Source: an uncultured Blautia sp. (GTDB taxonomy: Bacteria > Bacillota > Clostridia > Lachnospirales > Lachnospiraceae). Taken from it: a stretch of DNA of 12,182 nt. The DNA lies in contig CAKRKL010000061.1 in the NCBI GenBank assembly GCA_934358405.1, positions 1 through 12,182 on the forward strand, in the 5' to 3' direction. Below, in pieces: positions 1 to 6,231 of this stretch. Below the pieces are notes generated by a model. It was given only the letters and a program-made list of their open reading frames with translations. It ran no database searches and was not told the DNA's origin. The first letter of the stretch is position 1, and each line of letters begins with the position of its first letter. The translations under genes and the position numbers were made by a program.

Positions 1-29
1 TGCTATTTCACTGGATATCAGAAAATATA

Positions 30-58
30 TTGCAAGAAAATAATAAAAAAGATATAAT
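30..58 (+). promoter_or_regulatory. Candidate sigma-A promoter upstream of the small membrane protein/two-component genes
   Basis: TTGCAA at 30-35 (4 of 6 matches to TTGACA) is followed, after exactly 17 bp, by a perfect TATAAT at 53-58. The expected transcription start is about 64-66, which is the base of the hairpin at 65-92, so a transcript from here would begin with that stem-loop. I found no better promoter in 98-152, so this is the best candidate for driving the gene at 153 and the sensory genes after it. The region is AT-rich, so a chance match is possible. Confidence 0.45.
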
Positions 59-64
59 ATCTAT

Positions 65-98
65 AGGACCGCCGTTTAGGTACGACGGTCCTTTCTCT
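65..98 (+). terminator. Hairpin with T-rich tail, probable intrinsic terminator or 5' leader stem
   Basis: An 11-position stem (65-75 with 82-92, one C/A mismatch, GC-rich core GGACCGCCGT/ACGACGGTCC) has a 6-nt loop and is followed by CTTTCTCTAT. On the + strand this looks like a moderate rho-independent terminator for a gene upstream of the window. The other strand has no T-run after the stem. Because a good promoter lies just upstream, it may instead be the extreme 5' stem of the downstream mRNA. Confidence 0.6.
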
Positions 99-152
99 AT
101 CTAAAATGAAACATGAGTCTGTAAAAAATAAGCGAAAGAAAGGGAAAAAGAA

Positions 153-482
153 ATGGACAACAGCTATTTATCAAATGCAATGATTCCGTTGATGCTTACA
201 CTGGTGCTGGGCTATTATGCGGCTCGTCTGCTTGTTTTTCATGACACAGAATCCATCACCGGAAAAAAGGGTGCCAAATTTAAGGACAAGGAGAAATATG
301 CGAAAGAAGCAGGGAGGCTGATCCTGTTTCTGGCGGCTGGTTCATTTGTTATGGCAATGCTGATGTTTTTCAATACCCAGGCAGCAGTTGCAGAAATTGT
401 AATTTGGTTTGTGATCTTTGGAATTCTCTGGAAGAGAATGAATGATAAATATGGAGACACAAGCTCCCGCAAAAAGAAATAA
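153..482 (+). CDS. Small integral membrane protein, function unknown
   Basis: This is a 109-aa protein with three probable membrane segments: about residues 9-29, 54-71 and 77-93. A lysine-rich cytoplasmic-type loop (about 38-51, GKKGAKFKDKEKYAKEAG) separates the first from the other two, and the tail is basic (ends SSRKKK). The start has a weak upstream AAGGGA (140-145). Its stop is only 26 bp before the response-regulator start with no terminator between, so the two are probably co-transcribed. The layout (one helix, KYxKE-type loop, helical hairpin) loosely recalls small DUF3784-type Firmicute membrane proteins, but I cannot assign a family. Its position suggests either an accessory of the two-component system or an unrelated passenger; the sequence does not decide. 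Confidence 0.8.
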   Translation: MDNSYLSNAMIPLMLTLVLGYYAARLLVFHDTESITGKKGAKFKDKEKYAKEAGRLILFLAAGSFVMAMLMFFNTQAAVAEIVIWFVIFGILWKRMNDKYGDTSSRKKK

Positions 483-508
483 TTAACAGGCAGATACAGG
501 ATATCATT

Positions 509-2113
509 ATGGAAAAATACTCAGTATTACTTGTGGATGACGAAGAAGACGTTATCCAGATTATCATGAAAAAGATGGACTGGGAAAGTATGGGCTTTCG
601 CGTTGCAGGATATGCTCATAATGGTGTAGAAGCACTGGAAATGGCAGAAGAACTGCAGCCGGACGTAGTTATGACAGATATTAAGATGCCATACATGGAC
701 GGACTGACCTTAAGCCGGAAGCTGAAAGAGCTTTACAGTACAGTAAAAATTATTATTTTCTCAGGCTTTGATGAATTTGAATATGCGAAAGAAGCAATTC
801 AGATTGAGGTTGAGGAATACATTCTGAAACCAATTGATGCAGGAAACCTGAAAGAGGTTTTTGAACGGATACGGGAGAAAATAGACCGGGAAATCGATGA
901 AAAGAGAAATGTGGATAAGCTGAGAGAATATTATATGGAAAGTCTTCCAATCCTTCAGGAGAATTTTTTTATCTCTCTTATTGACGGCAGAATCCCGGAG
1001 AATAAGATCAGGAAGTCTCTTGCAGAGTATCAGATTGATCTTACAGGACCTTATTATGTAGTGTGCATCCTTCATATCAGTACTACGGATGTTCCCCAGA
1101 ACATGAATTCTTTTCTGCTGGGAGTATCGGTGAAGAGACTTGCAGAAGAGCACATGGAAGGTAAATGGAAATCAAAGATTTTGATGTACCTGGGAGATAT
1201 TCTGGTGATTACGCAGCTCCCCCAAAAAGAACAGATTACTGCTTTTACAGATTCCCTGGATCAGCTGTGCCGTCTTGCAAAGCATGTATGTGAGGCGACG
1301 GTAACAGCGGGAATCGGTTATGTATGTAATAATCTGCCTGACCTCCGCCTGTCCTGGCAGGGTGCCAGAAGTGCAGTTTCTTATCGTATGATTTATGGAA
1401 ATACACGTGCTATAAATATTGCAGAGATTGATCCTATGGAGAATGCGGACGAACGGTGGGAAGAGCAGGAAATACAGAAAATCATGAAAAAAATCCGCAT
1501 GGGAAGCAAAGAAGAACTGGAAACAGAGCTTAGTCATTGCATCCGCAAATTCATACAGGATGGAACTACCATGCAGAAGTACCAGATCTTTATTATGGGT
1601 CTGCTTACGGAAATCTTTCGTTTCTGCAATAATAATCAGCTGGACAGCACAGAATTTTACGGAGAAAAGGGAGAGGTTTTTGAGCGGTGCATGCAGATGG
1701 AATCACCGGAAGAGCTGGAGCAATGTCTTCTGAAAATCTGTGAGAAGCTGCGAAAAACAGTTCAGCAGGAAAGACAGGCAAGTACCAGATCCTTTGTCTC
1801 AAAAGCAGTGGAATATGTGCAGGAGCATTATAGTGACAGAAACGTAACCATAGAGTCAGTATGCCGTGAACTGGGCGTAAGTGCGGCATATTTTTCCACT
1901 ATTTTTAAGAAAGAAACCGGTAAAACATTTATCAATTTTCTTACAGATTACCGAATGGAAAAAGCAGTAGAGCTTCTTATGACTACCCGTGATAAAACAT
2001 ATATTATTGCGGAAAAGGTAGGATATGCCGATCCCAATTATTTTAGCTATGCATTCAAAAAGCAGTATAGCATGTCACCATCTAAATATCGCACTGCGAA
2101 CAGAGAAGAGTGA
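509..2113 (+). CDS. YesN-type response regulator: receiver domain, GGDEF-like linker, AraC HTH
   Basis: This 534-aa cytoplasmic response regulator is the output partner of the kinase that follows. The N-terminal receiver domain (about 4-125) has the acidic pair D10/D11, phospho-acceptor D57 in MTDIKMP, S86 and K108 in LKP, so it should be phosphorylatable. The middle region (about 140-420) is the long linker usual for YesN proteins. Around 267-300 (AGIG, then an SxxGARxAVxYR pattern) it resembles the degenerate GGDEF-like linker domain. The C-terminal ~100 residues (about 430-528) hold two helix-turn-helix motifs of the AraC/XylS type, including CRELGVSAAYFSTIFK and the signature GYADPNYFSYAFKKQYSMSPSKYR-like end. 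The ATG is preceded by ACAGGA (496-501). The stop overlaps the GTG of the kinase by 4 bp. In this family targets are usually carbohydrate-uptake or utilisation genes; the actual regulon here is unknown. Confidence 0.96.
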   Translation: MEKYSVLLVDDEEDVIQIIMKKMDWESMGFRVAGYAHNGVEALEMAEELQPDVVMTDIKMPYMDGLTLSRKLKELYSTVKIIIFSGFDEFEYAKEAIQIEVEEYILKPIDAGNLKEVFERIREKIDREIDEKRNVDKLREYYMESLPILQENFFISLIDGRIPENKIRKSLAEYQIDLTGPYYVVCILHISTTDVPQNMNSFLLGVSVKRLAEEHMEGKWKSKILMYLGDILVITQLPQKEQITAFTDSLDQLCRLAKHVCEATVTAGIGYVCNNLPDLRLSWQGARSAVSYRMIYGNTRAINIAEIDPMENADERWEEQEIQKIMKKIRMGSKEELETELSHCIRKFIQDGTTMQKYQIFIMGLLTEIFRFCNNNQLDSTEFYGEKGEVFERCMQMESPEELEQCLLKICEKLRKTVQQERQASTRSFVSKAVEYVQEHYSDRNVTIESVCRELGVSAAYFSTIFKKETGKTFINFLTDYRMEKAVELLMTTRDKTYIIAEKVGYADPNYFSYAFKKQYSMSPSKYRTANREE

Positions 2114-3972
2114 GCGAATCGGTGAAAAAGATCAGAGAATTATTGTTCCATAAGAACAAAAAAACAAAAAGCATGCAGATGACAATATCTGTTTCGTTTA
2201 CAGTCCTGTCCGTATGCTGCATGTGCTTTCTCGGAGTTATGCTTTATCAGCAATTTACCAGAAAGGCAGAGAATCTTACAGTAGAAAATGCCAGACAGCT
2301 GTTAAATCAGACTACCATCAATCTGGAAGATTATCTGAGAAATATGCGCCGTATTTCAGACGCTATGTACTATACGGTAATTAAGGATACAGATATCGGT
2401 AGTGAGAATCTGGATGACTCTATGACACTTTTATACGAGGCAAACAAGGACAAGCTGGTGAGTGTAGCCTGCTATACAAATGATGGAAATCTGACCGCTG
2501 CTGCGCCTATTGCAACAGAGAAAGCAGGAGCTGATGTAAGCTCACAGAACTGGTTTCAGGATGCAGTAGGGGAACTGGAAAATTTTCACTTTTCCACACC
2601 CCATGTACAGGATCTTTTTGATGATCCATCCTACAGATATTACTGGGTGGTATCTCTGAGCCGTACTGTTGAGCTTACAAGAAATGGCAGTTCTTTGCTT
2701 GGTGTCCTTCTGGTAGACATGAATTACAGCAGTATTAAACAGCTTCTGGATAAGGCAAACACAGATACCTCCGGAGAGTATGTATATCTGATGGCACCGG
2801 ATGGACAGATTATTTATCATCCCAAGCAGAACCTGATCTACATGGGACTGTACCAGGAAAATAACAGTAAAGCAGCCAAATATGAAGATACTACTGTAAA
2901 GGAGAATTTTTTGGGAGAAAAACGCCTGGTTACAGTAAAGACCATCAGCTATACAGGCTGGAAGCTGGTCAGCGTGGTTCCAATGAAATCCTTTAGTATG
3001 GGAATGACCGGTATGAGGAATCTGGTAGCTTTGCTGGTAGCTCTGACAGTACTTGCAGCAGTACTGCTGAACCAGATGGTATCCGCAAGAATATCCAAAC
3101 CACTGCGCCGCCTGAACGATTCTGTGAAAGAATGGGAAGCCGGAAATCTGGAACCGAACATCTATATAGGCGGTTCCATGGAGGTAGAGCATCTTGGAAA
3201 AACTCTTCAGTCTACAGTTTCCCAGATTCATCAGCTGATGGATGATATTGTAGTGGAACAGGAAGAGAAAAGAAAAAGCGAATTAGATGCCCTGCAGTCC
3301 CAGATTAATCCGCATTTCCTGTATAATACGCTGGATTCTATTGTGTGGATGATTACAGGAGAACGATACGATGATGCGGTATTTATGATTACGCAGCTTG
3401 CCAGCCTTTTCCGCATCAGCTTAAGCAAAGGGAAGACAGTGATCCGAATTGAGGATGAGGTAAAGCATGCACAGAACTATATGAATATCCAGAAAATAAG
3501 ATATAAAAACAGCTTTGAAGTGGATTTTCAGATAGAGGAAGAGATCCTGAATGGATGTATTGTGAAGCTGGTGCTTCAGCCGCTGCTTGAAAATGCCATT
3601 TATTACGGTATGGAATTTATGGACGGCGAGGGTGAAATACATGTTCGCGGGTATCGCAAAGACGATGATATTTATCTGGAAGTAGAAGATAACGGACTTG
3701 GAATGCCGGAGGAAGAAGCTGCCGAGCTTCTTAACGGAAAAGAAAGACCACATAAGCACGGTTCAGGAGTTGGGTTGGTTAACGTTCATAGCCGATTAAA
3801 GCTTCGCTTCGGAGATGGCTATGGCCTGATCATTCATAGCTGTCCGGATGAAGGGATGCTGGTAAAGATTCATATTCCGTATATTCCATATACAGCAGAA
3901 ACACAAAAGCTTCTTGAAAGCGGGAAAAATTATTCACCTGTGTCAGCTGACAAAAAGGGGGATGCAGAATGA
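2110..3972 (+). CDS. YesM-type sensor histidine kinase with extracellular Cache-like domain
   Basis: This 620-aa membrane kinase starts at GTG 2110, inside the regulator's stop (GTGA overlap). An in-frame GTG at 2122 is an alternative. In order it has TM1 at about 24-46; an extracellular sensor of about 250 residues with a double-Cache look (for example YVYLMAPDGQIIYHP); TM2 at about 305-323; HAMP at about 325-375; and the His_kinase domain with LQSQINPHFLYNTL. Phospho-acceptor His is H402. The ATPase domain has N-box N495 (LLENAIYYG), DxGxG at D527-G529-G531, and a G2 box HGSGVGLVN at 550-558. All key residues are present, so it should be active. It is expected to phosphorylate D57 of the regulator. 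The following gene starts in its stop codon (ATGA), tying kinase production to an extracellular binding protein that may feed it the signal. Confidence 0.96.
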   Translation: MSESVKKIRELLFHKNKKTKSMQMTISVSFTVLSVCCMCFLGVMLYQQFTRKAENLTVENARQLLNQTTINLEDYLRNMRRISDAMYYTVIKDTDIGSENLDDSMTLLYEANKDKLVSVACYTNDGNLTAAAPIATEKAGADVSSQNWFQDAVGELENFHFSTPHVQDLFDDPSYRYYWVVSLSRTVELTRNGSSLLGVLLVDMNYSSIKQLLDKANTDTSGEYVYLMAPDGQIIYHPKQNLIYMGLYQENNSKAAKYEDTTVKENFLGEKRLVTVKTISYTGWKLVSVVPMKSFSMGMTGMRNLVALLVALTVLAAVLLNQMVSARISKPLRRLNDSVKEWEAGNLEPNIYIGGSMEVEHLGKTLQSTVSQIHQLMDDIVVEQEEKRKSELDALQSQINPHFLYNTLDSIVWMITGERYDDAVFMITQLASLFRISLSKGKTVIRIEDEVKHAQNYMNIQKIRYKNSFEVDFQIEEEILNGCIVKLVLQPLLENAIYYGMEFMDGEGEIHVRGYRKDDDIYLEVEDNGLGMPEEEAAELLNGKERPHKHGSGVGLVNVHSRLKLRFGDGYGLIIHSCPDEGMLVKIHIPYIPYTAETQKLLESGKNYSPVSADKKGDAE

Positions 3973-4919
3973 AAAATAACAGAATGTCTATAAGTATTTT
4001 TCTTCTGATCATTCTGTCTGTGATTGGATGTAGTGCATATGGAATGCTAAATCAGGGAAAAGAGGATGATTATATATCTGTATCTGTTATTATAAATGAC
4101 AGCAGCAATGCCCGTTGGGATGCTTTTCGGGCTGGTGTGGAGCAGGGAGCAGAAGACTACCATGTACACTTAAATCTGGTTTCCACAGGAAATTTTCGAA
4201 ATGCTCAGGAGGAACGTGTAATCGTAAACCGAGAATTGGACGGGGATGCAGATGGAATAATCGTTGCACCTTATTCCAGCGAGGCTGATATGACTTTGCC
4301 CGCAGAACCGGCGAAGCCGGTTGTGCTTGTGGGAACAGGAATAGAAACAGATAAGCTCTTTACAACTGTGATGACAAATCATGCAAAGCTTGGAGAAGCA
4401 CTGGCAGAAGCAGCAATTGAAGATAAGGCGGTTAAAATTGGCATACTAAGTGGAAATCAGATACAGAAGAGCATGGAACAGCGTTTAAAGAGCGTAAAAA
4501 AACGTTTAGCAGATGCAGGAGTAGAGATTTCGTGGGTGCTTTCCGAAAAAGAGCTTAATAAAAAGCTGCGAAACATAGAATATTTTACAGAGCATCCGGT
4601 AGATACTGTAATTTCTATTGACAATGCGAGTACAGAAAAAGCAGTAGATATTATGTTAAATAACGATAGTATTTCATGGAAGCTTTATGGAGGAGGCCGT
4701 TCCGAAAAACTGGTGTACTATCTGGATAAGGGACTGATACAGGTGCTTGCAGTTCCCAATGAGTATTATATAGGATATCAGTGCGTGGCTCTGGCGGCAC
4801 AAAATATCAGATATTATACAGGTGAAACAGAACAGTCAGAGATTGATTTTTATATGGTATCGAAAGAAAATCTTTATGATGAAGAAATAAGCAGGATATT
4901 GTTTCCAACTGTAAGATGA
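3969..4919 (+). CDS. Type I periplasmic-binding-fold lipoprotein, candidate sensor co-receptor
   Basis: This 316-aa surface lipoprotein has a short basic N-terminus, a hydrophobic stretch at 8-19 and a lipobox SVIGC with C21 as the acylated cysteine. The mature part has a LacI/ribose-binding-like Peripla_BP fold. An opening strand SVSVIINDSSNARWDAF leads to the first helix, followed by DGIIVAPYSS, VGTGIE, the second-lobe start KIGILSGNQ, SMEQRLKSVKK, VISIDNAST and a final AVPNEYYIGY. These correspond in order to the strands and sugar-contact loops of that fold, but the individual contacts are not the classic ones, so the ligand cannot be named. RBS AAGGGGG (3955-3961) lies 7 nt before the ATG, which overlaps the kinase stop by 4 bp. 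Coupling to the kinase and the lack of an adjacent ABC ATPase or permease favour a sensing rather than a transport role, as with XylFII beside LytS in clostridia. That role is inference. Confidence 0.85.
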   Translation: MKNNRMSISIFLLIILSVIGCSAYGMLNQGKEDDYISVSVIINDSSNARWDAFRAGVEQGAEDYHVHLNLVSTGNFRNAQEERVIVNRELDGDADGIIVAPYSSEADMTLPAEPAKPVVLVGTGIETDKLFTTVMTNHAKLGEALAEAAIEDKAVKIGILSGNQIQKSMEQRLKSVKKRLADAGVEISWVLSEKELNKKLRNIEYFTEHPVDTVISIDNASTEKAVDIMLNNDSISWKLYGGGRSEKLVYYLDKGLIQVLAVPNEYYIGYQCVALAAQNIRYYTGETEQSEIDFYMVSKENLYDEEISRILFPTVR

Positions 4920-4933
4920 TAGGATAACTGTAG

Positions 4934-5977
4934 ATGGGGGAAAAAATGCGCAGAAAATGTCTGGTACTGGCAGGTACTCTGGGGCTCGTAGCTGTTACTG
5001 CAGGAGGTTGTAAAGGCAACGAGGAAGAGGCTGTCAAAAACATCAAAATAGGAATTACCTTATATGATCAGTATGACACATTTATTTCGGAAATGATGAC
5101 GAAGTTTACAGAGTACGCGGCAGACAAAGAGGAGGCAACCGGCGTTGCAATCAATGTGGAGGTGATGGATGCTTCCCAGAGCCAGCTGACACAAAATGAG
5201 CAGGTCAAAAGTCTGATCGATAAGGGCTGTGATGTGATATGTGTAAATCTGGTTGACCGCACAGAGCCTACAACGATTACTGATCTGGCAGAGAACAAGC
5301 AGGTGCCGATTATCTTTTTTAACCGTGAACTGGTTGCAGAGGATCTGGAACGCTGGAGTGAATTGTATTATGTTGGTGCAGATGCGCTGCAGTCTGGAGT
5401 GCTGGAAGGAGAACTTGCTGCAAATGCTTTTAAGACCAATGCCAAAATGGACAAAAACGGTGATGGCATTTGTCAGTATGTGGTGCTGGAAGGCGAAGCA
5501 GGACATCAGGATTCCATCGTAAGAACAGAGTATTCTGTAAACACTTTGATAGAAAATGGTGTGGAAGCGGAGAAGCTGGGCTATGCGATGGCTAACTGGA
5601 ACAGAGCACAGGCACAGACAAAAACAGCAGCGCTGCTTACGCAATTTAGCGGAAAGATTGAGCTGATCATTGCGAATAACGATGACATGGCTCTTGGGGC
5701 AATTGATGCGCTGCGTGATTCCCAGATTCCAAGAGAAGACTGGCCGGGGGTTGTGGGAATTGATGGTACAGATGTGGGACTTCTGGCAGTAGAAAATGGC
5801 GAAATGCTGGGAACTGTTTATAATGATAAAGAAGGGCAGGCCCGGGAAATGCTGAATCTTGCATTTGCCATTGCAACCAATGGAGATAAGGATAGTATTC
5901 CATTAATTGATGGAAAATATGTCCGAACACCATATCATAAGGTCACACAGGAAAATGTAGAGGACTATAAGAAATAA
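4934..5977 (+). CDS. mglB: Glucose/galactose-binding lipoprotein, MglB family
   Basis: This 347-aa protein has a signal peptide ending in a lipobox (TAGGC, C26), so it is membrane-anchored outside the cell. It matches E. coli MglB at nearly every functional site I can recall. Sugar contacts are D48, F50, N130, H191, D193, R197, W222, N249, D277 and N297. The EF-hand-like calcium loop is D173-K-N175-G-D177-G-I-C-Q181 with distal E243. This predicts binding of D-glucose and/or D-galactose with a bound Ca2+. ATG 4934 has AGGA at 4921-4924; ATG 4946, four codons in, has GGGGG 5 nt upstream and gives a cleaner signal peptide, so either may be used. It lies 14 bp after the preceding lipoprotein gene and is closed by a strong terminator. 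No MglA or MglC gene follows, so it either uses a transporter encoded elsewhere or serves the kinase as a sugar sensor. Confidence 0.92.
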   Translation: MGEKMRRKCLVLAGTLGLVAVTAGGCKGNEEEAVKNIKIGITLYDQYDTFISEMMTKFTEYAADKEEATGVAINVEVMDASQSQLTQNEQVKSLIDKGCDVICVNLVDRTEPTTITDLAENKQVPIIFFNRELVAEDLERWSELYYVGADALQSGVLEGELAANAFKTNAKMDKNGDGICQYVVLEGEAGHQDSIVRTEYSVNTLIENGVEAEKLGYAMANWNRAQAQTKTAALLTQFSGKIELIIANNDDMALGAIDALRDSQIPREDWPGVVGIDGTDVGLLAVENGEMLGTVYNDKEGQAREMLNLAFAIATNGDKDSIPLIDGKYVRTPYHKVTQENVEDYKK

Positions 5978-6001
5978 ATAAGAATGTGTGAAAAATTATA
6001 C

Positions 6002-6046
6002 AAAAAGATCTCTTGTGGGCGGAAATTTCCACAGGAGGTCTTTTTT
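6002..6046 (+). terminator. Strong intrinsic terminator after mglB-like gene
   Basis: GATCTCTTGTGG (6007-6018) pairs over all 12 positions, counting two G-U pairs, with CCACAGGAGGTC (6029-6040) around a 10-nt loop. Six T's (6041-6046) follow, with five A's (6002-6006) on the other side extending the pairing. It begins about 25 bp after the mglB-like stop and separates the sensory unit from the polysaccharide unit. The A/T flanks make it partly bidirectional in form, but only + strand genes adjoin it. Confidence 0.9.
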
Positions 6047-6152
6047 GTATCTGAATGAGCATTTCCCCTGACAGGACGGTGCTTTTGTGATTTTTATGTA
6101 ATTTTACGCTGATTTAAAGGCGGAATTTTTATTCTCCTTGCCAATATAAACA

Positions 6153-6181
6153 TTTAATGTGAAAATAATATGTGGTATACT
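6153..6181 (+). promoter_or_regulatory. Extended -10 promoter for the polysaccharide gene cluster
   Basis: TATACT at 6176-6181 is preceded by TGG (6173-6175), giving an extended TGnTATACT -10 element. A weak -35 (TTTAAT, 6153-6158) sits 17 bp upstream. The -35 lies in a perfect small palindrome, ACATT-T-AATGT (6150-6160). The expected start of transcription is about 6187-6189, only 4-6 nt before ATG 6193; this argues that translation begins at the later ATG 6232, behind AAAGGAGAG. The rest of the 6047-6175 gap shows no gene. Confidence 0.6.
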
Positions 6182-6231
6182 AAATCAAAAAAATGAGGAT
6201 TTTACTAAAAAAAGGAGAGTACCGCAAAAGA

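Noticed and set aside
1..57. Possible C-terminal end of an upstream gene
   Set aside because: Two frames are open from the left edge (stops TAA 41-43 and TAA 55-57), and the hairpin at 65-98 would suit either, but fewer than 20 codons are visible and neither gives a recognisable protein end.
2110..2124. Start of the kinase at GTG 2122 rather than GTG 2110
   Set aside because: Both are possible. I kept 2110 because the GTGA overlap with the regulator stop is a typical coupled junction and AGAGAAG precedes it closely; the protein differs by only four residues.
2542..3231. 229-aa open frame on the - strand
   Set aside because: It lies inside the kinase gene, which has a full set of histidine-kinase motifs. 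Its translation is Cys/Tyr/His-rich without domains, so it is a shadow frame.
5060..5644. 194-aa open frame on the - strand
   Set aside because: It is antisense to the MglB-like gene, whose ligand residues are conserved. The translation is Cys-rich and has no domain pattern.
6021..6030. GGAAATTTCC palindrome as an operator
   Set aside because: It falls mostly in the loop and upper stem of the terminator hairpin and is explained by that structure.
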